From CAYGKP01 sp964350605 (GTDB lineage: Bacteria; Bacteroidota; Bacteroidia; Cytophagales; JAAEPT01), in the NCBI GenBank assembly GCA_964350605.1, contig CAYGKP010000014.1, positions 1-23,103 on the forward strand: 23,103 nt of DNA. The letters run 5' to 3'. The notes under the pieces were generated by a model, which saw nothing but the letters and a program-made list of their open reading frames with translations, did not search any database and was not told the DNA's origin. Below, one piece after another: positions 1-8,822 of the stretch. The position numbers were made by a program, and so were the translations under genes. Positions within the stretch are counted from its first letter, which is position 1. Each line of letters begins with the position of its first letter.

Positions 1-1102
<1,102 letters not shown>

Positions 1103-1162
1103 AATGCGGGGGAATGCCCAAATCTACAAAAATACGCTCCCCTCTGCGCCCGGGTGGTTGTG

Positions 1163-1170
1163 TATCTTGC
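1163..1170 (+). promoter_or_regulatory. Possible Bacteroidota -7 element upstream of the MBOAT gene
   Basis: TATCTTGC resembles the phylum's TAnnTTTG -7 box and lies three bases before the GTG at 1174. If real, the transcript would be leaderless or nearly so, and the in-frame ATG at 1114 could not be the start from this promoter. I see no convincing -33 TTTG box, so the call is weak. Confidence 0.3.
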
Positions 1171-1173
1171 GCC

Positions 1174-2565
1174 GTGCTGTTCTCCTCGCTGGTTTTTCTG
1201 ACGATTTTTTTGCCTGCGGTCCTCCTCTTGGCCTGGGCAGTGCCGACAGTCCGGTGGAAAAACGCCTTTCTCCTGCTGGCCAGCTTGGTGTTTTACGCCT
1301 GGGGCGAGAAGACGATGGTCTTCCTGATGATGGGCACCGTGGCCTTCAATGCCTGGGCCGGGCCTTGGATTGCGCGAAGCGACGGGCGGCCCCAACGGCT
1401 TCGGTTGACCTTCGCTGTGTTGGCCAATTTGTTGCCACTTGTCTACTTTAAATACATCGGCTTTCTGGCCCGAAGCGTATGGGAAGTGGGCACCTGGTTT
1501 GGCGCGCCGGAGAAGGAAATTGGCGATGCCTACCTGCCCATCGGCATTTCGTTTTTCACCTTCCAGAGTTTGGCCTACTTGATTGATGTGAAGCACGGCC
1601 TTCACCCTGCCGAGCGCAATCCGTTTCGCTTGGGCCTGTTCATCAGTTTCTTTCCCCAACTGATCGCCGGGCCGATTGTCCGCTACCGCGACATCGCCCG
1701 ACACTTGAAGGACCGACTGGTTACCTGGGACGGCGTGGCGCACGGAGCCGGGCGGTTTGTGATCGGCCTCAGCAAGAAACTCCTGATCGCCGACCAAGTG
1801 GCCGTGATTTCCGAACGGCTGTTCAAGCTGCCTTCGGACCAATTGACAGTCGGCGCTGCTTGGCTCGGGGCCTTGGCCTATGCCATTCAGATATTCTTCG
1901 ATTTCAGTGGGTATTCGGACATGGCCATCGGCATGGGCCGCATGCTAGGGTTCCGCATTCCCGAAAACTTCCGGCGGCCGTACGCAGCTCAATCTGTGCG
2001 CGAATTTTGGCAACGCTGGCACATTACCCTTTCCACCTGGTTTCGTGATTACCTCTACATCCCGCTGGGCGGCAACAGGGGCAGTTTCTGGCGGACCCAG
2101 CGCAATCTATTGATCGTCTTTGTGCTGACAGGGCTTTGGCACGGCGCGAACTGGACGTTCTTGGTTTGGGGCCTATGGCACGGGGCCTTCCTGATGTTGG
2201 AACGCGGGGCGTTTGGTCGGGGGCTCACTCGGCTGCCACGGCTGCTTCGCCACCTCTACCTCGTGGCGGCTGTGGGCTTGGGCTGGATTTGGTTTGCTGC
2301 CTCTTCGCTGGGGCAAGGGGCGGGGTATTTCCGGGCCTTGGTGGCCGGCGATGGAGCTTTTCAAGCGGACTGGCTGGCCCGGGGTTTTCCACTCATTGCG
2401 TTGATTCTGGGTGTAGTGTGCTGTTTGCCTTGGCCCAGGCCCTCGCTTCGTCCGGCGCTCGAATGGCAATTCGCCCGTTCGCTGGTGCTTTTGGCTCTGC
2501 TGCTGGGTTGTCTGGTCCTTTCGGGAGCCGAGAAGAGTAATGCGTTCATCTACTACCGCTTCTGA
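1174..2565 (+). CDS. MBOAT family O-acyltransferase (AlgI-like)
   Basis: Polytopic inner-membrane protein expected to move an acyl (usually acetyl) group from a cytoplasmic donor across the membrane for O-acylation of an extracytoplasmic glycan or other acceptor. At 463 residues it has the usual AlgI/PatA length. Signature segments are visible: RWHITLSTWFRDYLYIPLGG (histidine near residue 283) and the conserved GLWHGANWTF followed by WGLWHGAF (histidines near 323 and 336). I start at the GTG at 1174 because VLFSSLVFL is the usual N-terminus of this family. The alternative ATG at 1114 adds 20 polar, cysteine-containing residues upstream of the first membrane helix. The stop overlaps the next gene's ATG by one base (TGATG), so the two are translationally coupled. 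The acceptor is unknown; the partner gene argues for glycan O-acetylation. Confidence 0.93.
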   Translation: MLFSSLVFLTIFLPAVLLLAWAVPTVRWKNAFLLLASLVFYAWGEKTMVFLMMGTVAFNAWAGPWIARSDGRPQRLRLTFAVLANLLPLVYFKYIGFLARSVWEVGTWFGAPEKEIGDAYLPIGISFFTFQSLAYLIDVKHGLHPAERNPFRLGLFISFFPQLIAGPIVRYRDIARHLKDRLVTWDGVAHGAGRFVIGLSKKLLIADQVAVISERLFKLPSDQLTVGAAWLGALAYAIQIFFDFSGYSDMAIGMGRMLGFRIPENFRRPYAAQSVREFWQRWHITLSTWFRDYLYIPLGGNRGSFWRTQRNLLIVFVLTGLWHGANWTFLVWGLWHGAFLMLERGAFGRGLTRLPRLLRHLYLVAAVGLGWIWFAASSLGQGAGYFRALVAGDGAFQADWLARGFPLIALILGVVCCLPWPRPSLRPALEWQFARSLVLLALLLGCLVLSGAEKSNAFIYYRF

Positions 2566-4232
2566 TGCGCCCACTGACCAAAGCCCGCCTGCTCTCGCTC
2601 CTCTTGATCCTTGTGGTTTTCGGGGGTTTGGCGTGGCTGCTGCGCTACCCCGCGCACTACCGTGTGCCCGAAGGTGCGTTCGTCGAGGTAACGGTCGACC
2701 CTGGGCATGAGGACAGCGTGGCTTTCGTCTACGCAACCGATCCGTCCAACGGACCGATTTGGGTCCCCGTGCCTGGGAAAGTCGAAGTGCCGGGTCTGCT
2801 CCATTTTTCCTTGCCCGAAGGGGCATTCATGGATCGTTGGTTTTTCATTCGTCCGGGGCCCCAGGTGGCGATTGGAGAAGTGGCCTACTTCCAGAATGGT
2901 CGGGTCTGCCGGTGGGATTCTGGCCAAGTAGCCCATGAGTTTCTGAGCGAGGCGACCACTTTTCCACTGCTTAACGGAGCTGGGCCACCCTGGCCTGCTC
3001 ACTGGTCAGTGGGCCCGCCCGTGCCATTACGAAACCTTTCGCCACCACGGCATTGGTTGTGGGCCTTTTTGGCTGCTGTGGGCATCGCCTTGCTTGCAAT
3101 TGCGTGGCGGACAACCAGCCCTCGTTCCTTGCTTCGAAGGGCCTTTGCGGGCCTAATGGTAGTTGGCTTGTGTGTGCCAGTCGTTGAAGGCTGGTCTTGG
3201 GTTCGCAACGGTTCGTACGAAGAGTTTCGCCTGCTGCAAGAAGTGCCACAGGTGACTCAGACCGACCCGTGGCGTTGGTTGAAAAACACAGGCAACGCCT
3301 ATGAGGATCGAATGCCCTGGCGGTCTCGGGCTCATCGCTGGATGGCAGAAACCTCCAGTCGAAGTGATCACTTGCGCGCCATTCCACCTTTTTCTCTTGG
3401 GAGGGACAACTGGTTGCTCGAACCCCAAACCCACGTAGTGGCCAGTCCGAGTGGTTGGGTTTTGCCCGATGCGGTTCAGCAGAAGAATTTGCGGGCCCGC
3501 GTCCAGCAACTCAGTGATTGGTCGGATTCGTTGGACTTGTTGGTGGTCGTCGTTCTGATTCCGGATAAAGAAATGGTCTACCCCGAGCACTTGCCCGATT
3601 CTTCTTGGCTGGTCGAACGGTCGCTTCATCAAGAGGTGCGCACAGCACTATCGGCGGTGCCAAACGTGAGGCTCATCGACCTGACCGCGCCGCTCCTTTC
3701 ACACAAATCGACGGGCCCACTTTATTTCCGCACCGACACGCATTGGAACGAAGCGGGGGCTTTCCTGGGCTATGAAGTGATCATGGATTCCTTGGGCCGC
3801 TGGTTGGAGTTGGGTCCGGCTCTGGCCCGGCGAGACATGCAGCAAATCAACCGACCGACAGAGGGCGGCAACCTAGTGCGGCCCTTCTGGGCCGAAGGCT
3901 TGTCAGTAGGGCGTGAGAGCGTACCGTTATTGTTTGCCCCTCCCATTGAAGGGATGTGGTTCGAGTATCCGCCCGCGGGCAAATCACACGCCGACGCAGG
4001 CATTCACGGCCATTCGCAGGCAAACGACCTGGAAGTTCTCTGGTTTGGCGACTCGTTTTCTCATTCCCTTTTTCCGTTGCTGAGTCGTCACATTGGCCAC
4101 ACCTGGTTTGTGGAGCAGCCCTATCCTGATCCGGCGTATTTCGTCCAAAGCCCCCCGGATGTTCTGGTGATCCAGGTGGTCGACCGGTTCTTGCTGCGCT
4201 GGCTTGAACCCTTGCCCCAGGCAACTCCCTAA
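2565..4232 (+). CDS. AlgJ/AlgX-like SGNH O-acyltransferase with an N-terminal membrane/periplasmic extension
   Basis: Likely periplasmic partner of the MBOAT protein, completing acyl transfer to the acceptor. The C-terminal half (from about residue 230) looks like the AlgJ/AlgX SGNH-hydrolase fold. RTDTHWNEAGA at about 389-399 supplies the Asp391/His393 pair, and FGDSFS at about 494-499 supplies the candidate nucleophile Ser497. The first 215 residues are unusual: a membrane helix at about 8-26, a probable beta-rich extracytoplasmic domain at about 33-150, and two further hydrophobic segments at about 164-181 and 193-210. Typical AlgJ proteins have only one N-terminal anchor and are nearer 390 residues; this one has 555. 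The ATG overlaps the MBOAT stop. A short gap with a promoter-like box follows before the outer-membrane protein gene. The enzyme class is well supported; substrate and the role of the extension are not known. Confidence 0.82.
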   Translation: MRPLTKARLLSLLLILVVFGGLAWLLRYPAHYRVPEGAFVEVTVDPGHEDSVAFVYATDPSNGPIWVPVPGKVEVPGLLHFSLPEGAFMDRWFFIRPGPQVAIGEVAYFQNGRVCRWDSGQVAHEFLSEATTFPLLNGAGPPWPAHWSVGPPVPLRNLSPPRHWLWAFLAAVGIALLAIAWRTTSPRSLLRRAFAGLMVVGLCVPVVEGWSWVRNGSYEEFRLLQEVPQVTQTDPWRWLKNTGNAYEDRMPWRSRAHRWMAETSSRSDHLRAIPPFSLGRDNWLLEPQTHVVASPSGWVLPDAVQQKNLRARVQQLSDWSDSLDLLVVVVLIPDKEMVYPEHLPDSSWLVERSLHQEVRTALSAVPNVRLIDLTAPLLSHKSTGPLYFRTDTHWNEAGAFLGYEVIMDSLGRWLELGPALARRDMQQINRPTEGGNLVRPFWAEGLSVGRESVPLLFAPPIEGMWFEYPPAGKSHADAGIHGHSQANDLEVLWFGDSFSHSLFPLLSRHIGHTWFVEQPYPDPAYFVQSPPDVLVIQVVDRFLLRWLEPLPQATP

Positions 4233-4262
4233 GCAATTCTGCGTTCTAGGGGGAAGAATCGC

Positions 4263-4270
4263 TAGTTTTG
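4263..4270 (+). promoter_or_regulatory. Bacteroidota -7 promoter element (TAGTTTTG)
   Basis: Exact match to TAnnTTTG in the 78-base gap between the AlgJ-like gene and the outer-membrane protein gene, 40 bases before that gene's ATG. No clear -33 TTTG is visible 19-21 bases upstream. It suggests the outer-membrane gene has its own promoter. Confidence 0.5.
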
Positions 4271-4310
4271 TGTCCTGGTCTGCGCGGGCAGGCCCCTGAA
4301 TTCCTTCCAG

Positions 4311-5318
4311 ATGCGTGTTTGTTTTTCCTTCCTTCTCCTGCTTTGCGTGGGTGCCAGCGGCTTTGCCCAAAAGAAACGGGCGGTCGAATACTCGGGGTTT
4401 TTTGACTCCTATTACAACCGAGGCCCCCTTCAATACCAAGGCGGCATCGGTGTGGCCTCCCTTCGTTCGGACTTGAACGACAAGTGGGCCCCCGGCGATT
4501 TGAACGTTGCCTTCCGTGTGGGACTGGCCTATCAGTGGTGGGCACGAACGCTCTTTAGCGTTGATTTCCATTACATGGGCCTGAATTCGAAGGCGACCAT
4601 CGATGGTTTGGATTACAAGTTGACCAATACAGGCAAGGAACTCACCGCCTCGATGCGGCTCTACTTGGTGTACGACCGGGTGATCAAACATGCCCAGCGC
4701 GACGGCAAACACAAATTGATCCAACCCTACGTCACTGTAGGTGCAGGCTTACTTCAGAACAAACCAACACTTACTGTCACAAATGGCGTCACTAGCGGCG
4801 AGGTGACGCGCAATTCCCAGTTGGCCTTCGTGGTGCCCGTGGGCCTAGGGGCCGACATCTGGGTGTCGAACCGGGTGGCGGTGGTGCCCGAACTGAGCTA
4901 TCGCTTCACGTTCCAAGACAAGCTCGATGCCTTGGATCAAGACATTTATTCGGGTAACAACGAAGGGGTGTTCGTCGCGACGCTTGGCATTCGCTTCAAT
5001 CCTGCGGGCAAAAAGAAGCCGAAGAAATACAGCCTGTCGCCCCCCGAGGGCGGTGGAAATGGCGGCGGCAGCGACCCCGATTTTTGGGAGCGAGAAGGCC
5101 GTGAGGACCCGCGCTTGAAGCACCTGCCGAAGGAGGAACCTGCGTACGAGGACGACCCCTATGGTGATGATCCCTACGGCGACGATCCTTATGGTGATGA
5201 TCCGTATGCGGACCCCTATGCTGATCCTTCGGCTGATCCAGCAGGTGAGGAAGATCCGTATTACGACCCGTATTACGACGATCCCCCAGCAGACACCGAT
5301 CCGTCGGGCGGCTGGTAG
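4311..5318 (+). CDS. Outer-membrane beta-barrel protein with acidic DDPYG-repeat tail
   Basis: The 335-residue protein starts with a clear Sec signal peptide (MRVCFSFLLLLCVGASGFAQ, cleavage probably after GFA). About 210 residues of alternating hydrophobic/polar strands follow, rich in Tyr, Phe and Gly (for example LAYQWWARTLFSVDFHYMG and VAVVPELSYRFTF), ending in ATLGIRFNP. This is the pattern of a porin-like or OprF/OmpA-like eight-strand barrel. Where OmpA proteins would carry a peptidoglycan-binding domain, this one has a Gly/Ser linker and then a low-complexity acidic tail of about 80 residues built on DDPYG, DPYAD and DPYYD units. The last 46 bases overlap the convergent glycosyltransferase gene. 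Function is unknown; the tail could bind calcium or other cations, or interact with the wall. Confidence 0.75.
   Translation: MRVCFSFLLLLCVGASGFAQKKRAVEYSGFFDSYYNRGPLQYQGGIGVASLRSDLNDKWAPGDLNVAFRVGLAYQWWARTLFSVDFHYMGLNSKATIDGLDYKLTNTGKELTASMRLYLVYDRVIKHAQRDGKHKLIQPYVTVGAGLLQNKPTLTVTNGVTSGEVTRNSQLAFVVPVGLGADIWVSNRVAVVPELSYRFTFQDKLDALDQDIYSGNNEGVFVATLGIRFNPAGKKKPKKYSLSPPEGGGNGGGSDPDFWEREGREDPRLKHLPKEEPAYEDDPYGDDPYGDDPYGDDPYADPYADPSADPAGEEDPYYDPYYDDPPADTDPSGGW
5151..5225 (+). repeat. 15-base tandem repeat encoding DDPYG units
   Basis: Four consecutive 15-base units start at 5151, 5166, 5181 and 5196, encoding DDPYG three times and then DDPYA. Shortened DPYAD-like units follow. The copies differ almost only at third codon positions (for example GACGACCCCTATGGT versus GATGATCCCTACGGC). 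The peptide has therefore been conserved while the DNA has drifted, so this does not look like a fresh slippage product. Confidence 0.85.
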
Positions 5319-6616
5319 GCCCGCGCTTCGCGCCACTCCCAAAAAGCCAGCGTGGCCAAAATGCTGTATTCCAGCATCGGAACCACCTTCGGTAATTGCA
5401 TGGCTTCATTGCCATAGGCCAGGTACGTCCAAGGCAGAAGGAGCGTCCAGGCAAGGCCCAAGCGGCTGCGCGTGAACAGGCCCAGCACCAAGAGGAACAG
5501 CCCGTACCAGGGGTGCAAGGAGGCGGAGATCAGGCAGTAGACCCCATAGGCCGCGAAGCTGGCCCAAAGTGCCGCCGACAGGTTGGTCTTCTGGCGAAGG
5601 CCGATCCAGAGCAACGTCAGCAGGAAGAGCCCGCGCAGCACCCAGGGCCACCCCGCCCACTGATAGCCCAGCCACTTGAAGGCGTAGTAGACCGAGCCGT
5701 TGAATTCCAGGTCCTGGAAGTAGACGGGCAGGTTCCCCAGGTGGTCCAGTAGTGCTTGGAGACCGAAGGGCAAGTAACTGAGCAGGAACAGCGCGGTAAC
5801 GGCCAGGCCCCAAAGCACCCCTTTGCCCCAACCCAGGCTTTTGGCCAAGAAGGGGACCAGGAGCATCGGCAGCAACTTGATGGAAACCGCCACCGCGATG
5901 GGCACCGTAGCCCACCAGCTTTGCTTTTTGGCGAGCAGGAAGAGCCCCAAGACCAGGAAGAAAATCGCGGGGCCTTCCATGTGTGCGTTCCCACAGATCT
6001 CCAAAATGACCAACGGGTTGAAGGCATAGACCAAGGCCAGCGACGCGGGTTTCCCAAAGTAGGGCAGCACCTTTTCCAGCAGGCGGATCGTGCCCATGTC
6101 GAGGCAGAGGACGATCACTTTCAGGAAAATGACCCCGTAGACGAAGTTCTCTTTCAGCCCGAAACTACTGAGCGCGAAAAGCCCTTGCGCCCCCGGCGGA
6201 TAGACCGATTGATAACTGGGCCAGTTGATCAGTTCATAGAGCGCGTGGTGCGAGTGGTACCCAGCCGCCACCAACGCATCGGGGCTGGTCGAGAAGGGAT
6301 TTCGGCCCTCCAGCGTCATGAACCCGTCCCAGAGGTAGCGGTAGAAATCGTCCGACAGCGTGGGGATCGAGAAGAGCAGAAACGCCCGCAGCACGAAGGC
6401 CATCCGCCGCCAATGTTTCAGGTTGGTGACCAACGGTTGACGCAAGAGGATCACGCCGTAGAGTGCGAACAGACCCATCCACAGCAGCACCAGCCGCCCC
6501 GAATGTTCGCGCGGCACGACGTAGGTGAGGATCAGATAGAGCGGCAGACTCAGCCCCGCCGCCGCCCAGGCCGACCAGGCAGGGGCACGTTTCCAGGGAT
6601 CAGCTACAGTAGGCAT
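5273..6616 (-). CDS. GT-C family integral membrane glycosyltransferase (mannosyltransferase/GT87-like)
   Basis: Predicted polytopic membrane protein of 447 residues with around ten or more hydrophobic segments. It probably transfers a sugar from a polyprenyl-phosphate donor on the outer face of the membrane. The early loop motif PTLSDDFYRYLWDG (acidic pair near residues 89-90) is the catalytic-type motif of GT-C enzymes, and the late SLHPWYGL is a further hallmark of the mannosyltransferase/GT87 group. I use the ATG at 6616, which overlaps the upstream GT2 gene by 17 bases; a longer in-frame start would only lie deeper inside that gene. It is the last gene of the minus-strand operon. Its 3' end overlaps the convergent outer-membrane protein gene by 46 bases, so there is no room for a conventional terminator. 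The donor could be made by the DPM1-like enzyme two genes upstream. Confidence 0.82.
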   Translation of the reverse strand: MPTVADPWKRAPAWSAWAAAGLSLPLYLILTYVVPREHSGRLVLLWMGLFALYGVILLRQPLVTNLKHWRRMAFVLRAFLLFSIPTLSDDFYRYLWDGFMTLEGRNPFSTSPDALVAAGYHSHHALYELINWPSYQSVYPPGAQGLFALSSFGLKENFVYGVIFLKVIVLCLDMGTIRLLEKVLPYFGKPASLALVYAFNPLVILEICGNAHMEGPAIFFLVLGLFLLAKKQSWWATVPIAVAVSIKLLPMLLVPFLAKSLGWGKGVLWGLAVTALFLLSYLPFGLQALLDHLGNLPVYFQDLEFNGSVYYAFKWLGYQWAGWPWVLRGLFLLTLLWIGLRQKTNLSAALWASFAAYGVYCLISASLHPWYGLFLLVLGLFTRSRLGLAWTLLLPWTYLAYGNEAMQLPKVVPMLEYSILATLAFWEWREARAYQPPDGSVSAGGSS

Positions 6617-8093
6617 GGCGCAACGAATAGACGGCCACCGCCCCAAAGCCCAAGGTCAACATCAAGAGGTAGGGGACGTTCAAATAGTCCGCGTTGTGAA
6701 AGGCCCAGAATAGCCCCCCGGCGAAGTACAGAGCCAGGAGCCCTTCGAGGATCGTCATTGGGTTGGCCCGCAGGGCGCGGTATCGCTTGTCGTTCCAGGC
6801 CCCTTTGGTGTTCACCAGATTGAACTTCGGGGTGCGGATGAACGGCGTTTTCTTCCCCGCATACCCCTCGAGAACAGCCATCGCATTGTGGAGCGAGAGA
6901 CCCATCGAGAAGACCAGGAACAGCGGGTAGGTGTAGAGGTATTTCAGGAGGTTAATCAACGTGAAGCGGCGATCGGAAAAATAGGCAATGCCATAGCTGA
7001 TGCCCAAGCCGAGGAAGCTGGTCTTCAACACCACGACCAGCCACTGCTCCCAGGTCACGACCTGGTCGCCGCGAAAGAAGAAGAGTGCCGGAACCGCCAC
7101 CAACGCCGAAGCCAGAATGCAAGGGAAAAGCGCGCTGTTCAATAGGTGGAACAGGGCGTGGAACTTGGCCGCGCCGCTGACCTTTCCGCGCAGGACGCGG
7201 CCCAGGTTCTTGCGGGCGTTTTCCGCCGCGCCTTTTGTCCAGCGGAATTGCTGGGACTTCAGGGCGTTCATGGTCGCGGGCAATTCGGCGGGGGCACCCG
7301 TCTGTTCCAGATAGGCGAATTTCCAGTGGCGCAGTTGGGCACGATAGCTGAGGTCCAGGTCTTCGGTCAGGGTGTCGGCCTGCCAGTTGCCGGCGTCCAG
7401 AATCGTTTCCTTCCGCCAGACCCCCGCCGTGCCGTTGAAGTTGATGAAGGCCCCCGCGTTCAGGCGACCGACTTGTTCGATGGTAAAATGCGCGTCGAGG
7501 CCAAAGGCTTGCAGGTGGGTAAGCAGCGAGTAGCCGCGGTTCAGGTGCTGCCAGCGGGTTTGCACCACGCCCACTTTCGGGTCGCGAACCAGGGCGGGGA
7601 CGGTCTTTCTCAGGAAGTCCTTCTCGGGCAGAAAATCTGCATCGAAAATGGCCAAAAACTCGCCCGAGGCAAGGGTCAATCCTTCCTTCAAGGCCCCCGC
7701 TTTGTAGCCCACCCGATCGACCCGGCGAATGACGTTGACCGTGTGTCCACCCGCTGGAAGGCTGGCCACTTTGCGGTCGATGATGCCCACCGTTTCGTCC
7801 GTCGAATCGTCGAGAAGCTGGATCTCCAGTTTCCCGTTGGGGTAGTCGAGGGCGGCCATCGTGTCGATCAATCGCTCGACCACGTACTGCTCGTTGTAGA
7901 TCGGCAACTGCACGGTGACCAGCGGCCATTGGTCGTCCGCGAGGGGTTTGGTTAGGCGCGCTTCGAAGGCCCGCTGGCGGCGACGATGGCGCAAGTAGGT
8001 GAACGCCAAATGCAGGTGCGCAAGGCTGTACAAAAAAATGAAGCCCAGCGAGACGGCGTAGGTAATCGTGATGGTCAGGGCAGCCCAGTGCAT
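6600..8093 (-). CDS. Processive-type GT2 glycosyltransferase (cellulose/mannan synthase-like)
   Basis: Membrane-embedded family 2 glycosyltransferase of 497 residues. An N-terminal helix (about 8-30) is followed by a cytoplasmic catalytic domain with all expected elements: TVQLPIYNE (about 60-68), LLDDSTDET (about 94-101), the DAD metal site (151-153), the TEDLDL acid/base motif (243-248) and QQFRW (281-285). Several C-terminal membrane helices follow (about 300-375 and 440-490). This layout matches bacterial CslA-like (gluco)mannan synthases and related lipid-linked beta-glycan synthases more closely than simple transferases. It starts with ATG 15 bases after the DPM1-like gene and overlaps the next gene, so it is clearly co-transcribed. 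The sugar and product cannot be read from sequence alone. Confidence 0.88.
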   Translation of the reverse strand: MHWAALTITITYAVSLGFIFLYSLAHLHLAFTYLRHRRRQRAFEARLTKPLADDQWPLVTVQLPIYNEQYVVERLIDTMAALDYPNGKLEIQLLDDSTDETVGIIDRKVASLPAGGHTVNVIRRVDRVGYKAGALKEGLTLASGEFLAIFDADFLPEKDFLRKTVPALVRDPKVGVVQTRWQHLNRGYSLLTHLQAFGLDAHFTIEQVGRLNAGAFINFNGTAGVWRKETILDAGNWQADTLTEDLDLSYRAQLRHWKFAYLEQTGAPAELPATMNALKSQQFRWTKGAAENARKNLGRVLRGKVSGAAKFHALFHLLNSALFPCILASALVAVPALFFFRGDQVVTWEQWLVVVLKTSFLGLGISYGIAYFSDRRFTLINLLKYLYTYPLFLVFSMGLSLHNAMAVLEGYAGKKTPFIRTPKFNLVNTKGAWNDKRYRALRANPMTILEGLLALYFAGGLFWAFHNADYLNVPYLLMLTLGFGAVAVYSLRHAYCS

Positions 8094-8108
8094 GGGAAAC
8101 GGAATGAG

Positions 8109-8822
8109 TTAGCGCTTGGTGAAAAGCGAGCGAAAGATGAGCCAAAGAATTTTATGCCCGGCCCGGAAAGCCCCCTTCACCGTGCCCGACACCTTGGATT
8201 TTCCCGCGTTCCGGCGGCGGTAGTTGACTGGCACCTCCAGGCAACGGAGCTTCTGCTTGGCGGCTTTGATCTGCATTTCGACCGTCCAGCCGAAGTTTTT
8301 GTTGCGCATCTGAAGGGCAATCAGCGCGTCGTATCGAATGGCCCGAAACGGCCCCAAGTCGGTGAATTTTACTCCGTAGAATAGACGAATCAGCCGGGTT
8401 GACAGCCAGTTGCCGAATTTCTGTGTGCCAGTCATCGACCCTTTTTCTCGGTGTCCCAACGCCCGCGAGCCAATGACCAGATCGGCCGTGCCTTCCAGAA
8501 TAGGCCCCACCACTTGGGGGAGTTCTTCGGGGTAATCCGAATGGTCCGCATCCAGGAAAACAACCACATCCGGCTTCGTTGGCAAGGCGTTCAAGTGCGC
8601 GATCCCCACCAAACAGGCATTCCCATACCCGCGTGCCGGGGCAGAAAGCACCGTTGCGCCGTGGGCCGTTGCCACCGCCACTGTCCCGTCGGTCGAGCCG
8701 TTGTCGCAGACGATGAGTTCGCGGACCCAGTCCTTTGGCAGGGCATCGAGTACGAGGCCCACGTTGCCTTCCTCGTTGAAGGCCGGGATGATTACGCGTA
8801 TGTCCGCCGGGGGAAGCCTCAC
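8109..8822 (-). CDS. DPM1/DPG synthase-like GT2 glycosyltransferase
   Basis: A 237-residue GT-A enzyme likely to load a sugar from a nucleotide donor onto polyprenyl phosphate at the cytoplasmic membrane face. Motifs: VIIPAFNEEGN near the N-terminus, DNGSTDGT at about 40-47, the metal-binding FLDADHSD near residue 90, and FTDLGPFRAIR followed by FGWTVEMQIKA. The short basic C-terminus, with one weak hydrophobic stretch (ILWLIFRSLF), resembles DPM1-type soluble or peripheral enzymes rather than GtrB types with two C-terminal helices. The GTG start directly abuts the stop of the upstream 4Fe-4S gene (TAA-GTG); no better start exists before the strand-forming VIIPAFNEE. A product such as polyprenyl-phosphate-hexose would be a plausible donor for the downstream GT-C enzyme (inference). 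Confidence 0.88.
   Translation of the reverse strand: MRLPPADIRVIIPAFNEEGNVGLVLDALPKDWVRELIVCDNGSTDGTVAVATAHGATVLSAPARGYGNACLVGIAHLNALPTKPDVVVFLDADHSDYPEELPQVVGPILEGTADLVIGSRALGHREKGSMTGTQKFGNWLSTRLIRLFYGVKFTDLGPFRAIRYDALIALQMRNKNFGWTVEMQIKAAKQKLRCLEVPVNYRRRNAGKSKVSGTVKGAFRAGHKILWLIFRSLFTKR

Noticed and set aside
1114..1173. ATG at 1114 as the start of the MBOAT gene
   Set aside because: It adds a polar Cys/Pro/Arg leader before the usual VLFSSLVF N-terminus and lies upstream of the promoter-like TATCTTGC.
5151..5225. Short regular repeats considered as a CRISPR-like or satellite array
   Set aside because: Units are 15 bases, in frame, contiguous without spacers, and vary at silent positions; they encode a protein repeat.
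5756..6823. Plus-strand open frame of about 355 codons opposite the GT-C gene
   Set aside because: Extreme Gln/Glu/Arg/Pro composition typical of the complement of a hydrophobic membrane protein.
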